Shown: positions 1-7,492 of the stretch, one piece after another
Layout of the letters: each line of letters opens with the position of its first letter
How positions within the stretch are numbered: position 1 is the first letter of the stretch
Origin: an uncultured Anaerotruncus sp.
GTDB taxonomy: Bacteria > Bacillota > Clostridia > Oscillospirales > Ruminococcaceae
Direction: 5' to 3'
Length of the DNA: 41,614 nt
Assembly: GCA_944385965.1 (NCBI GenBank)
Contig: CALWZG010000049.1
Location: forward strand, 1 to 41,614
Program-made: the position numbers and the translations under genes
The notes under the pieces: model-generated
Told to the model about the DNA's origin: nothing
Database searches by the model: none
What the model saw: the letters and a program-made list of their open reading frames with translations, nothing else

Positions 1-1694
1 GTACCCACCACCACCTGGTCCAGTGTTTGGGGCAGCTCCCCCAAATCCGCAGTGGAAACGCTGAGGCGGAACAGGTCGATGAGCCAGGGCAGCGGCTGAC
101 GCACCCGGGCCAATGCCCCTCCAAACACATCCAGCAGCTCTATCAGAAGGTCCCAGACCTGAGCGCTCTTGTCCAGGAAGGCTTTCGCCTCCTGGGGAGG
201 AGTTCCCTCCAAAGAGGCTTGCAGATTTTCCGCCGCCCCGCAATTTTCCAGATAGCCAAAGATTCCGGCGGCAAAGCCCTGCCCATCACAGTCCCGCAGC
301 GCCTTCCGCAGCCGCTCCAATGGCTCTATCAATTTCTGCCGGGTTTGGTTGATTTGCTCCAACCGCTCCTGCTGCTCCTCACTGAAGCCCTCCTCCATCC
401 CATCTGGATTATTCACAAAGGGCTGGGTCCAGCCCTTCCCGGACAGGTTCCAGACAAAAGCGTAGTTTTCCAGCTGGGCCGCCTCCAATGGAGAGATGCC
501 TGTGATGGGGTTCTTGGCCAGGGACAGCACATGCTCGGAAGCGTAACCGGTGCGGGCCGCCTCCAAAGCGGACAAAACCCCGCTGACTAATGGATGCACC
601 TGGGCATCCTCCCGGATGTCCGCGAAAAAGGGAATCTCATATCTTTGGAACACCGTTTGCAGGGGAATCAAATAGCGTTCCAAATCCCGGCAGATGAGGG
701 CAATCTCCCGATAGCGCCAGCCCTCCCGCACCAGCTGGGAAATCCGGGCGGCAATCCACTCCAGCTCATCATAGAAGTCCTCACACAGTACCGCCTCCAC
801 CCCCTGGGCGGCGGCTTCCAGCGGCTGAGGCCGCAGCAAAGGCAGCTGCTCCGCCAGATAGGCCAGGGCGGGATTCCCAAAGCGGCGGAACTCTCTCAGC
901 ACCACCGGAGGGGACACCTGGCTCCCCTGTTCCCGGGCCATCTGGACCAGACGGTTGGCGGTGCGGCAGGCCGCCGCCAAGGGGCCTGTCTGATTGGGTT
1001 CCGACAATCCCTGACAGGTCAGCGCCACAAACACCTCCGGGCTTTGGGCCAGGATTCTTCCCAACAGCTTCCATTCCGCCCCCATAAAGGCCATGAACCC
1101 ATCCACAAACACCTGATAGGACTGGAAAAATTCCTGTTCCCCCAAAAGCTTGTCCGCCTTGGAAAGCAGGTCGTCCGGGTCGGTATAACCCTGGGCCACC
1201 AGCGCCTGATAGGTCTGGAAAATCAGGGCGATTTCCCCCAGCTTTTCCTGGAAGTCCGGGTCGGTGGAACGGGAAGCCGCCTCCTGAAGCTGTTCCGGGG
1301 TGGCGCCGGCGGTTTTCAGCTCCCCAATGGTTTCGCACATGGAGGACACAAAAGCCGCCGAGGCGCTGCTGCGGCGGTAAACCTCCAGGCCTTCCCCCAG
1401 CTCCTTCAGCGCCACGCTCATCAGCAGGTATTTTGCGGTCTCACTCATATGCTCCCCGGCAAGCCCGCCCAGTTCCCGGAAAATCCGGTCACAGAGGCGG
1501 GTAAAGCTCAGCACCTCCACCAGCAGGGCCTTTTGGGGCCCTAAAGTCCGGTAGAGGGCTTTCTCACTTTCAAAGGAGTATTGCTCAGGCACAATGAGAA
1601 TCGCTTTCTTCCCATCCTCCACACAGGCTTTGATTTTTTCCCGCAGGAGCCAGGTTTTTCCTGTTCCAGAACCTCCAAGAATCAGATGGAGCAT
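1..1694 (-). CDS. addB: ATP-dependent helicase/deoxyribonuclease subunit B (AddB), 5' part only
   Basis: AddB pairs with AddA to form the helicase-nuclease that processes double-strand breaks and loads RecA, the Gram-positive counterpart of RecBCD. The gene runs off the left edge, so only about 564 N-terminal residues of an expected roughly 1100-1200 are visible. The protein starts MLHLILGGSGTGKT, a Walker A motif at residues 7-14 right at the N terminus, as in AddB. The ATG at 1694 is preceded by AAGGGG. A helicase-like fold continues through stretches such as ILIVPEQYSFESEKAL. The C-terminal nuclease domain and its iron-sulfur cysteines lie outside the window. AddA would be expected next, further left. 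The frame is intact over the whole visible length. Confidence 0.9.
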   Translation of the reverse strand, partial: MLHLILGGSGTGKTWLLREKIKACVEDGKKAILIVPEQYSFESEKALYRTLGPQKALLVEVLSFTRLCDRIFRELGGLAGEHMSETAKYLLMSVALKELGEGLEVYRRSSASAAFVSSMCETIGELKTAGATPEQLQEAASRSTDPDFQEKLGEIALIFQTYQALVAQGYTDPDDLLSKADKLLGEQEFFQSYQVFVDGFMAFMGAEWKLLGRILAQSPEVFVALTCQGLSEPNQTGPLAAACRTANRLVQMAREQGSQVSPPVVLREFRRFGNPALAYLAEQLPLLRPQPLEAAAQGVEAVLCEDFYDELEWIAARISQLVREGWRYREIALICRDLERYLIPLQTVFQRYEIPFFADIREDAQVHPLVSGVLSALEAARTGYASEHVLSLAKNPITGISPLEAAQLENYAFVWNLSGKGWTQPFVNNPDGMEEGFSEEQQERLEQINQTRQKLIEPLERLRKALRDCDGQGFAAGIFGYLENCGAAENLQASLEGTPPQEAKAFLDKSAQVWDLLIELLDVFGGALARVRQPLPWLIDLFRLSVSTADLGELPQTLDQVVVG

Positions 1695-1748
1695 CCCAAA
1701 TTCCCCTTCCCTTTCAAGGACTTATTTCGCAATCTTCCAAAACATAAC

Positions 1749-1780
1749 GGAAGGAAGGGAGCTGCTGCTCCCTTCCTTCC
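1749..1780 (-). terminator. Hairpin between the oxidoreductase operon and addB
   Basis: A perfect 14-bp inverted repeat (1749-1762 with 1767-1780) encloses a 4-nt loop, 11 bases past the stop of the gamma-subunit gene. The run following the stem on the minus strand (GTTATGTTTTGG) is only moderately U-rich. It may therefore be a partial terminator that lets some transcription into addB, which has no clear promoter of its own. Confidence 0.65.
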
Positions 1781-1791
1781 AATTTTGAAAA

Positions 1792-2325
1792 TCAATCCTG
1801 CTGAGACATTCCCAAACGGAACGCTTCCAGATTCGCCTGCACAAGATTCTGCTTGCGGGGAGGAACACATTTCTCAATGGCCCGCTCCACCGTTTCCGAC
1901 TGGGCGAATTGGGTTTCCCGCAGGGTTTTCCCCAGCAGAATAATGTTGGAAAGCCCCTTCAGGCCCTTTTCATCCGCCAACTGGGTGGCAGGCACATAGA
2001 AGCACTTAATATCCGTCCGCTCACACCTTTTATTGACCAGAGAGCTGTCGATAATGGCTATCCCGCCAGGAACCACCGCGTCAATGAACTTGTCATAGGA
2101 AGGCAGGTTCATCACCACCAGCACATCCGGCTCCAGCACCAAGGGAGAACCGATGGGTTCTTCCGACAGGCACACCGAGCAGTTGGCGGTGCCTCCCCGC
2201 ATTTCCGGTCCATAGGAGGGAAGCCAGGAAACATACTGGTCCTCAAACAGACCGGCGGTAGCCATAATCTTTCCCGCGAACAGAACCCCCTGTCCGCCAA
2301 ATCCAGCTAAAAGAATATTTTTCAT
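1792..2325 (-). CDS. korC: 2-oxoacid:ferredoxin oxidoreductase, gamma subunit
   Basis: This is the gamma subunit of a four-subunit, CoA-dependent 2-oxoacid:ferredoxin oxidoreductase, which decarboxylates a 2-oxoacid to the acyl-CoA and reduces ferredoxin. The 177-residue protein opens with [18 protein letters not shown], the glycine-rich N terminus typical of the POR/KOR gamma family, and carries the conserved SYGPEMRGG stretch near residues 37-45. Its ATG overlaps the TGA of the beta-subunit gene by four bases (ATGA), indicating translational coupling. It is the last gene of the operon and is followed by the hairpin at 1749-1780. The substrate (2-oxoglutarate, 2-oxoisovalerate or another branched 2-oxoacid) cannot be settled from sequence. 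Confidence 0.9.
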   Translation of the reverse strand: MKNILLAGFGGQGVLFAGKIMATAGLFEDQYVSWLPSYGPEMRGGTANCSVCLSEEPIGSPLVLEPDVLVVMNLPSYDKFIDAVVPGGIAIIDSSLVNKRCERTDIKCFYVPATQLADEKGLKGLSNIILLGKTLRETQFAQSETVERAIEKCVPPRKQNLVQANLEAFRLGMSQQD

Positions 2326-3080
2326 TCTCCCCGGACCCCCTTTTCGGTACGGTCAGCGTACACACCCAAAGGATAATAAGGAATCATATTTTCCTCCAGC
2401 CACTTGAGTGCCTCCAAAGGAGTCAGTCCCCAGTTGGTGGGGCAGGTGGACAGAATCTCCACGATGGAGAAGCCCTTCTTCTCAATCTGGCAGGTGAAAG
2501 CCTTCTTGATAGCGGCTTTTGCCTTGCGGATATTGGGCACGTTGTTGACCGCCACCCGCTCGGCGTAGGCTACACCGCTGAGGGTGGAGAGCATCTCACA
2601 CACCCGCACAGGGAAACCAGCAGTGGACACATCCCGTCCATAAGGGGTGGTTTGGGTCACCATTCCCGGCAGGGTGGTGGGGGCCATCTGGCCTCCGGTC
2701 ATGCCGTAAATGCCGTTGTTCACAAAGATAATGGTGATATTCTCTCCACGGGTGGCCGAATGGACTGTTTCAGCGGTACCGATGGCCGCCAAGTCACCGT
2801 CCCCCTGATAGGTAAACACCACGCTGTCCGGCAGGGAACGTTTGATGCCGGTGGCGATGGCGGGCGCCCGTCCATGGGCCGCTTCCACCATATCGCAGGC
2901 GAAGTAATCGTAAGCCATAACCGCGCATCCTACTGGAGCGATGCCAATGGTGCGCCCCTCGATGGCCAGCTCGTCAATGGTCTCCGCGACCAATTTATGA
3001 ATGATTCCATGGGTACAGCCTGGGCAATAGTGGGTGGGTATATCCACCAGCGCCTTCGGCCTTTGATAAACAACCGCCAT
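2322..3080 (-). CDS. korB: 2-oxoacid:ferredoxin oxidoreductase, beta (thiamine diphosphate-binding) subunit
   Basis: This is the thiamine diphosphate-binding catalytic subunit of the oxidoreductase. Visible motifs are YCPGCTHG near the N terminus, the ThDP/Mg signature GDGDLAAIG followed by [11 protein letters not shown], and the [11 protein letters not shown] stretch. The length of about 252 residues suits the short beta subunits of the KOR/VOR type. I chose the ATG at 3080 over an in-frame GTG at 3083. The ATG overlaps the alpha-subunit stop (TGATG) and has GGGAGG eight bases upstream. The gamma-subunit start overlaps its own stop codon. The gene order delta-alpha-beta-gamma is the standard one for four-subunit enzymes of this class. 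Confidence 0.92.
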   Translation of the reverse strand: MAVVYQRPKALVDIPTHYCPGCTHGIIHKLVAETIDELAIEGRTIGIAPVGCAVMAYDYFACDMVEAAHGRAPAIATGIKRSLPDSVVFTYQGDGDLAAIGTAETVHSATRGENITIIFVNNGIYGMTGGQMAPTTLPGMVTQTTPYGRDVSTAGFPVRVCEMLSTLSGVAYAERVAVNNVPNIRKAKAAIKKAFTCQIEKKGFSIVEILSTCPTNWGLTPLEALKWLEENMIPYYPLGVYADRTEKGVRGE

Positions 3081-4159
3081 CACTGATTCCCTCCCAACAA
3101 CTTTTTAATCTCCGCCAATACCTCCGCCGGAGTGGGAACCACACCGCCGGTATGTCCAAAGAAGGACACAGGAACCTTTCCATTGACCGCCAAACGCACA
3201 TCATCCACCATCTGGCCCATGCTCATCTCCACAGAAAGGAACCCTTTTACATGCTGGGCAGCCTGCTGGATGGCCTTGGTGGGATAAGGCCACAGGGTCT
3301 TGGGACGAATCATACCCACCTTATAGTCCTGGTTCCGGGCGGTGTTGATGGCGCTGCGGACAATTCTGGAGGTAGCGCCATAGGCCACCACCACCAAATC
3401 CGCGTCCTCTACCAAGTACTCTTCCCATTGGGTATGCTTTTCCTGAATTTCAGCGTACCGCTGGAAACGGTCCTGAATCATCTGTTCCAGTTGTTCCGGC
3501 TTCAGGTACAGGGAGTTGACCACATTGTGGCTCCGTTTGCCCTGATGCCCGCAGCTGGCCCAGGAGAATTTGTCAAACTGCTTCACCTGTTTTTCCGGGA
3601 AGGAGATGGGCTCCATCATCTGTCCCAGCATTCCATCCGCCAGAATCATAGCGGGCATCCGGTAGGTATCCGCCAGCTCAAAGGCGTCAAACACCATGTC
3701 CACCATTTCCTGGATGGTAGAGGGAGCGAACACCAGAATATGTAAATCTCCATGGCCGGGCGCCTTGGTGGCCTGCCAGTAATCCGCCTGGGAAGGCTGG
3801 ATGCCGCCCAGTCCCGGGCTGCCCCGCTGCACATTCACAATCAAAGCGGGCAAATCCGCTCCCGCCAGGTAGGAGATTCCCTCTGTTTTCAGGGAAATTC
3901 CCGGGGAGGAGGAGGAGGTCATCGCCCGCACGCCCGCGGCAGCAGCTCCATATACCATATTGATGGCCGCTACCTCGGATTCCGCCTGTAAATAAGTCCC
4001 TCCGATTTTAGGCATCCTTTTGGCCATATAAGCGGCCACTTCTGTCTGAGGGGTGATGGGGTATCCAAAAAAATGCCGGCAGCCCGCTTGAATTGCCGCT
4101 TCCGCCAGCGCCTCATTCCCCTTCATCAGCACTTTCTCATTGGAAGCCAATTGCTTCAC
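3080..4159 (-). CDS. vorB: 2-oxoacid:ferredoxin oxidoreductase, alpha subunit (VorB-like)
   Basis: This alpha subunit carries the pyrimidine-binding and transketolase C-terminal-like domains of the oxidoreductase. The 359-residue protein contains [27 protein letters not shown] at the N terminus (family hallmark G-N-E-A plus YPITPQ), [14 protein letters not shown], and a C-terminal half with [13 protein letters not shown]. Length and motifs fit the proteins usually called VorB or KorA in Clostridia. The start is GTG at 4159, preceded by GGAAAGGG. It lies 12 bases downstream of the ferredoxin-like delta subunit and is translationally coupled to the beta subunit. The name VorB implies branched-chain 2-oxoacids, but that substrate is only a family-based guess. 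Confidence 0.92.
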   Translation of the reverse strand: MKQLASNEKVLMKGNEALAEAAIQAGCRHFFGYPITPQTEVAAYMAKRMPKIGGTYLQAESEVAAINMVYGAAAAGVRAMTSSSSPGISLKTEGISYLAGADLPALIVNVQRGSPGLGGIQPSQADYWQATKAPGHGDLHILVFAPSTIQEMVDMVFDAFELADTYRMPAMILADGMLGQMMEPISFPEKQVKQFDKFSWASCGHQGKRSHNVVNSLYLKPEQLEQMIQDRFQRYAEIQEKHTQWEEYLVEDADLVVVAYGATSRIVRSAINTARNQDYKVGMIRPKTLWPYPTKAIQQAAQHVKGFLSVEMSMGQMVDDVRLAVNGKVPVSFFGHTGGVVPTPAEVLAEIKKLLGGNQ

Positions 4160-4171
4160 ACCCTTTCCATA

Positions 4172-4378
4172 TCATTTTTCAACCGAGATTGCGCAGTCTG
4201 GACACATAATGGCGCACATTCCGCAGCCAATGCAAAGCTCCATGTCAGAAATCTGAGCCGGGTGATAGCCCTTTACGTTCAGTACTGTTTTGTCCAGAGA
4301 AATCAGCTTTTTGGGACAAACCTCCACACAAAGCCCACAGCCCTTGCAAACATTGACGTTGATTTCCGTCTTGGCCAT
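4172..4378 (-). CDS. korD: 2-oxoacid:ferredoxin oxidoreductase, delta subunit (2x[4Fe-4S] ferredoxin domain)
   Basis: This small 68-residue protein is built from two CxxCxxCxxxCP clusters: CKGCGLCVEVCPKK near residues 14-27 and CIGCGMCAIMCPDC near residues 47-60. Each should hold one [4Fe-4S] centre. It is the electron-transfer delta subunit that connects the ThDP site to free ferredoxin. AAGGAGG lies a few bases before the ATG. It stands between the P-loop ATPase and the alpha subunit in the same operon. On its own it could be any small ferredoxin, but the position makes the subunit assignment firm. Confidence 0.93.
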   Translation of the reverse strand: MAKTEINVNVCKGCGLCVEVCPKKLISLDKTVLNVKGYHPAQISDMELCIGCGMCAIMCPDCAISVEK

Positions 4379-4397
4379 TTTGGCACCTCCTTCCCCC

Positions 4398-5075
4398 TCA
4401 TTCCCAAGGCTTCTTTACATAAATGGAAATGGGATAAATCTTTCTATCTCTCAGCAAATCCCCCACCGAGGCCGCAAACCGGCGATTTACCGAAACGGCC
4501 AGCAGCGGAGCCTGACAGCTTTCCGCCGTTTCCTTGGCGAATGTGTCTGTATCCGCCACATCCTCCGGGGTTGTAATCTCCCCTAAGTTGGAGTTGTTCA
4601 CCACACCGGTTACCTGCAGGCGGGAGGCCTTCTGAATCTCCCACAGGATTTCCAGGGCTTCAGGAGCTGTCCTGGTGAGGTACCGGTACCGATTGACCAC
4701 ATAAAGCAGGTCATACGCCCCCTGCTCCCGAATCAGCCCGCTGTACCGGCCCAAAGCGGCGGCTCCAGCGTCATCCCCGCCCACATCAATCACCAGCGGG
4801 CGTCCGCTTTCAATCAAGGCGTCCAGCCGGGCGGTCAGGGACGGGATATCCAGATTGGTTCCAGCGTAAACGGGAGCCACCAGCTCAATGCCCGCCTGCT
4901 CCGCCAGCCCCTTGAAATCAGCGCTGCGGAAATAGGGATTCACCGTATCCAAATCCACCAAGGCCACATCCTGGCCAGCGGCTTTCCTGTCCAAAGCCAG
5001 ATTCACCGCCAGATTGGTCTTTCCGCTGCCATAGTGTCCCACAATAATCGTAATTGGCTTTAGATGTTCCAGCAT
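4398..5075 (-). CDS. P-loop ATPase of the CobQ/MinD/ParA type, first gene of the oxidoreductase operon
   Basis: This 225-residue protein has an N-terminal Walker A, IIVGHYGSGKTNLAVNLAL (residues 9-27), and VDLDTVNPYFRSADF further on. The stretch PLVIDVGGDDAGAAAL resembles a Walker B/switch region of SIMIBI-class ATPases. It has no membrane segment and no metal-binding cysteines. It is the promoter-proximal gene of the korDABC operon, 19 bases before the delta subunit. Similar ATPases recur beside 2-oxoacid:ferredoxin oxidoreductase genes in Clostridia, from memory, but their role is not established. An assembly or cofactor-insertion role is a guess. Confidence 0.75.
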   Translation of the reverse strand: MLEHLKPITIIVGHYGSGKTNLAVNLALDRKAAGQDVALVDLDTVNPYFRSADFKGLAEQAGIELVAPVYAGTNLDIPSLTARLDALIESGRPLVIDVGGDDAGAAALGRYSGLIREQGAYDLLYVVNRYRYLTRTAPEALEILWEIQKASRLQVTGVVNNSNLGEITTPEDVADTDTFAKETAESCQAPLLAVSVNRRFAASVGDLLRDRKIYPISIYVKKPWE

Positions 5076-5201
5076 GCGCTTCTCTCCCTCCCCTCATTTA
5101 ATGCTATGATTCGCCCTCATATGTATAAACCCAGGTTCGTTATAAAATTCCCCTGGGACCTGCTTTGCCAAAATTCGCCCTATTTTTTGTTAATGGGTAT
5201 T

Positions 5202-5230
5202 ATTATAGCACTCAACCCTATTTTTCACAA
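5202..5230 (-). promoter_or_regulatory. Sigma-A-type promoter of the oxidoreductase operon
   Basis: Read on the minus strand there is TTGTGA (5225-5230), a 17-base spacer and a perfect TATAAT (5202-5207). It gives a leader of about 120 nt before the ATPase gene start at 5075. The gene-free stretch 5076-5448 also holds the inverted repeat at 5253-5277 and the terminator at 5391-5427. I see nothing else in it. Confidence 0.75.
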
Positions 5231-5252
5231 CCATTCATGTAATATTTTGACT

Positions 5253-5277
5253 TTTTTCACAAAGGTCCTGTGAAAAA
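5253..5277. promoter_or_regulatory. Inverted repeat upstream of the oxidoreductase promoter
   Basis: Nine-base arms TTTTTCACA (5253-5261) and TGTGAAAAA (5269-5277) flank a 7-base spacer. A further copy of TTTTTCACA lies at 5221-5229 and overlaps the -35 box. This spacing, just upstream of and over a promoter, fits a dimeric regulator site. I cannot assign it to a known regulator. The arms point the opposite way to a CRP site, and the spacing does not fit the Rex consensus I remember. Confidence 0.4.
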
Positions 5278-5390
5278 TTGACCTTTAAAAACATAATTTC
5301 TATAAAGAATCCTGAAAAAAAATCCAAAGAACACCCTATGTTCACCTTATCAAAAGATTCCTAACAAATAAGGTTTCTCATAAGTTTTCT

Positions 5391-5427
5391 ATAAAAAGAC
5401 TGGACCTGACGTTTTCGCCAAGCCCAG
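5391..5427 (-). terminator. Rho-independent terminator after the small sorting-signal protein gene
   Basis: On the minus strand a 12-bp stem (5400-5411 with 5416-5427, containing three G-U pairs) has an AAAA loop and is followed by TCTTTTTAT. It closes the HAD-LUD-small protein operon, 21 bases past the stop at 5449. Confidence 0.85.
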
Positions 5428-5448
5428 CCCTTCTCTTATCAGAACCGC

Positions 5449-5652
5449 TTACTTTCTTTTTTTAGCTGATAGTACGAAAAAAGCCACAATCAAAACCGCT
5501 GACACAGCCACCAAGCCAATCATAATCGGCACCATGGCGCCGCTTCCATCCCCCGTAAAAGGAATTTCCGCCGCAAAGGCGGACACACCCAAACACATTG
5601 TCAGCGCTGCTGCCCAAACAGCAGACAGCCATCTTCCCATATTTCTCAGCAT
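5449..5652 (-). CDS. Tiny exported protein consisting of a signal peptide and a sortase-like sorting signal (IPFTGD)
   Basis: This 67-residue protein begins MLRNMGRWLSAVWAAALTMC, a signal peptide with probable cleavage after AFA near residue 27. IPFTGD follows at once, then a hydrophobic segment of about 22 residues and the tail SAKKRK. That order (pentapeptide close to LPxTG, hydrophobic stretch, positive tail) is the cell-wall sorting signal layout. Nothing lies between the signal peptide and the sorting motif, so the mature product would be only a few residues long. The ATG at 5652 is preferred over an upstream in-frame TTG at 5682 because AAGGAAGG lies just before it. It follows the LUD gene by 26 bases. 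A plain bitopic membrane microprotein is the alternative. Confidence 0.7.
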   Translation of the reverse strand: MLRNMGRWLSAVWAAALTMCLGVSAFAAEIPFTGDGSGAMVPIMIGLVAVSAVLIVAFFVLSAKKRK

Positions 5653-5678
5653 CCTTAAAGAACCTTCCTTTCCCAGTC

Positions 5679-6311
5679 TCAATATCCCAATTCTTCTCCC
5701 ACCAGAATCACCTTGACCCGGCCTTTGATGCGCTGCTGTCCCAAAACGGTATAATCACAGCAAATCCGGCTGTCACTGTGGCAGTCCTGGCAGCTTCCCA
5801 GCACCTTGCAGGGGGTCTGGGTATTCAAGCGGGTGGTATTCGCCGGCGCCGCTATCTGCCGCACCCGCTGACGGGCCGCCTCCAAGTCAGGCACAATTTT
5901 ATTCCAGCCCGCTATCACAATGACACTTTTCGGGCCAAACATCAAAGCCGCCACCCGATTGCCGTTGCCATCCACATTGTAAAGCTCCCCATTTTCGGTG
6001 ATGGCGTTGGCGCTCATCAGATAGGTGTCGCAGGTGAAAGCCTGGCGGAAAATGGCCATGGTGTCCGCTCCTGGGGCGTATCTGTCCAGATAATGATACC
6101 GCCCGGATTTCAGATGCTCAATCACCCCGCACTCAAACAGGGTCATGGAGCCGCCCACCGTTACGGTTTCCCCTTCCTGGCATAACTCCTGCACCAAAGG
6201 CACCACATCTTTAGCGGTAGGTACGTAATAAGCGTCCATCTTGTTATTTTGGAGATTTCCCATCGTCCGATTGATTTTCTTTTCAATGATTGCCCGCAAA
6301 TGATTGTCCAT
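5679..6311 (-). CDS. LUD-domain protein (LutC/YkgG-like, DUF162)
   Basis: This 210-residue protein belongs to the LUD family, named for lactate utilisation. Its members include LutC and the C-terminal part of LutB. Visible family features are the N-terminal helix MDNHLRAIIEKKINRTMGNL, VTVGGSMTLFECGVIEHLKSG, the stretch YLMSANAITENGELYNVDGNGNRVA and SVIVIAGWNKIVPDLEAA. Near the C terminus it carries a Cys-rich piece, CKVLGSCQDCHSDSRICC, which could hold a metal or cluster. No lutA or lutB partner is present, so lactate oxidation is not supported here. The start is ATG at 6311, after AAGGGGGG. It lies 52 bases after the HAD gene and is probably cotranscribed with it. Confidence 0.85.
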   Translation of the reverse strand: MDNHLRAIIEKKINRTMGNLQNNKMDAYYVPTAKDVVPLVQELCQEGETVTVGGSMTLFECGVIEHLKSGRYHYLDRYAPGADTMAIFRQAFTCDTYLMSANAITENGELYNVDGNGNRVAALMFGPKSVIVIAGWNKIVPDLEAARQRVRQIAAPANTTRLNTQTPCKVLGSCQDCHSDSRICCDYTVLGQQRIKGRVKVILVGEELGY

Positions 6312-6363
6312 CAAAAAGCCCCCCTTGGTATGCTAGTTTGATTTTACACCCCTCGACCTTTTT

Positions 6364-7029
6364 TTACAAGCCGTTGAAGAAAAAATCCTCCAAATCTTTT
6401 ACCGAACGGGCCACCATCACACTGTTCAATTCCCTGGCCCGTTCCTCGGTCATTCCAGAGCCATACTGGGCGCAGATGAAATCTACCCCCGCCTCTTTGG
6501 CACCGATGCCGTCAAAATCCGTATCCCCCAGCATCACCACATCTGAAAGCCCGGTATGTCCCATCCTGTTCAGCGCCTCTAAAATCAGATCCGCTTTTGT
6601 CTGTTTGCCCCGCTCGTCCTCTCCGGAGCTGCCCACCGCCGCGTCAAAAAGCGCTTCTATATGGAACCGCTTCAGCAGGGTCACCACCATCCGTTCAGGC
6701 TTCAGGCTGGCCACCCCAATCTTGATTTCTTCCCGCCGCAGACGCTGGATAAGCTCCACCGCCCCAGGATACACCTGTGAATATTGCAGCCCTTCCGCCT
6801 CATAGTGGCTTCGAAAAATCCGCACCACCTGTTCCGCCTTTTTTTCCTCCATCCCCACATACTGGGTCAGGGAATAAATCAAGGGCGGTCCTATAAACTT
6901 TCTGAGCACCTGCTCCTCCGGGCAGGGCGCCCCAATCTGCCCAAAAGCGTATCTCAAGGATTTCAGGATTCCCTCTGAGGTATCCATCAGTGTGCCGTCA
7001 AAATCCCACAACACCACCTGATAATTCAT
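6364..7029 (-). CDS. HAD-superfamily phosphatase (phosphoglycolate phosphatase-like)
   Basis: This is a 221-residue cytoplasmic hydrolase. Motif I is DFDGTLMDT (nucleophile Asp9, acid Asp11). A helical cap follows, containing FIGPPLIYSLTQYVG, then motif II around VASLKPERM, the motif III Lys in KTKADLI, and motif IV VVMLGDTDFDGIGA. Length and layout match Gph/PpaX-like HAD enzymes, which dephosphorylate small phosphorylated metabolites. The exact substrate cannot be told. AAGGAGG sits eight bases before the ATG at 7029, and a promoter lies at 7128-7156. It is the first gene of a three-gene unit with the LUD protein and the small exported protein. Confidence 0.88.
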   Translation of the reverse strand: MNYQVVLWDFDGTLMDTSEGILKSLRYAFGQIGAPCPEEQVLRKFIGPPLIYSLTQYVGMEEKKAEQVVRIFRSHYEAEGLQYSQVYPGAVELIQRLRREEIKIGVASLKPERMVVTLLKRFHIEALFDAAVGSSGEDERGKQTKADLILEALNRMGHTGLSDVVMLGDTDFDGIGAKEAGVDFICAQYGSGMTEERARELNSVMVARSVKDLEDFFFNGL

Positions 7030-7127
7030 CGTTCTGCCTCCTTAAATCGGCCAAACCGGTTTTCCTGTCTGTCACCTGAGAACATTCTGCCTATACTGCC
7101 CTCAGATGGACCCATTCAGCAGAATTC

Positions 7128-7156
7128 ATTATAACAAGGCGGCTTTTCTTTTGCAA
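7128..7156 (-). promoter_or_regulatory. Promoter for the HAD-LUD-small protein operon
   Basis: On the minus strand TTGCAA (7151-7156), a 17-base spacer and TATAAT (7128-7133) form a near-consensus sigma-A promoter, about 90 nt before the HAD start. It is divergent from the hyd promoter at 7212-7240, which uses the same -35 hexamer. Confidence 0.8.
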
Positions 7157-7211
7157 GGCGGCATTTTTCGACGATCGGTTATCCATAGGCTGGTTTATCC
7201 ATTTTTTTCTC

Positions 7212-7240
7212 TTGCAACCGGGAGAAAACTATGCTATAAT
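7212..7240 (+). promoter_or_regulatory. Promoter for the hyd maturation operon
   Basis: TTGCAA (7212-7217), a 17-base spacer and a perfect TATAAT (7235-7240). The start point would be near 7247, leaving a leader of about 245 nt ahead of the first ATG at 7493. Confidence 0.85.
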
Positions 7241-7246
7241 GACAAC

Positions 7247-7492
7247 AATCTCGATTTTCAGAGGGAAATTTCTTTTTCTCGCTGATACCCGGAGCGTTAG
7301 GCTTTTGGCCTGCCGCCTTGGGAAGTGTGATGATGAAACCTGCGCCGCCAGGAATTCCAGACGGTAAAGGGACTATGTTTGTGGGCCTCCTGTCCGAAAA
7401 GGCTTCTGCCTGCCCGGAAAGGTGGTGTTGTTTTTATACCTTTTTTCCAGTTTCCGCCTGCGGGGCGCCACATCCGCTGAAAGGGGTTTTTT
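7247..7492 (+). ncRNA. Long structured 5' leader of the hyd operon; candidate cis-regulatory RNA of unassigned class
   Basis: The region between the promoter and the first ATG has no convincing gene but contains several local helices. Stem A pairs AGGC 7299-7302 with GCCT 7308-7311, extended by GCG 7294-7296 with CGC 7314-7316. Stem B pairs CCG 7345-7347 with CGG 7362-7364 around a GGAATTCC core. GGAC 7370-7373 can pair with GTCC 7392-7395. Stem C pairs CCG 7394-7396 with CGG 7415-7417 and AGGC 7400-7403 with GCCT 7408-7411. The pyrimidine run at 7438-7448 can pair either with GGAAAGG (7416-7422) or with the ribosome-binding site GAAAGG (7479-7484). Mutually exclusive pairing of this kind is what a translational riboswitch needs. 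Unpaired purine-rich islands such as GGGAAG and TGATGATGAAACC lie between the helices. I cannot match it to a known family. Confidence 0.55.

Noticed and set aside
594..1544. Plus-strand reading frame of 316 codons opposite addB
   Set aside because: The minus strand is continuously open with the AddB Walker A motif at its N terminus. The plus frame has shadow-type composition.
5679..6311. Lactate utilisation operon lutABC
   Set aside because: Only a single LUD protein is present, next to a HAD phosphatase. There are no LutA or LutB genes.
7281..7365. Cobalamin riboswitch in the hyd leader
   Set aside because: GGGAAG, GATGAA and GCCAGGA occur in the right order, but the conserved CCCCGCAACTGTA-type core and an intact B12 box are not present.
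7281..7425. Moco-type riboswitch in the hyd leader
   Set aside because: A GGAAAGGTG end after a hairpin is similar to what I remember of the Moco motif, but I could not align the 5' half and the gene context is not molybdenum-related. Left as unassigned.
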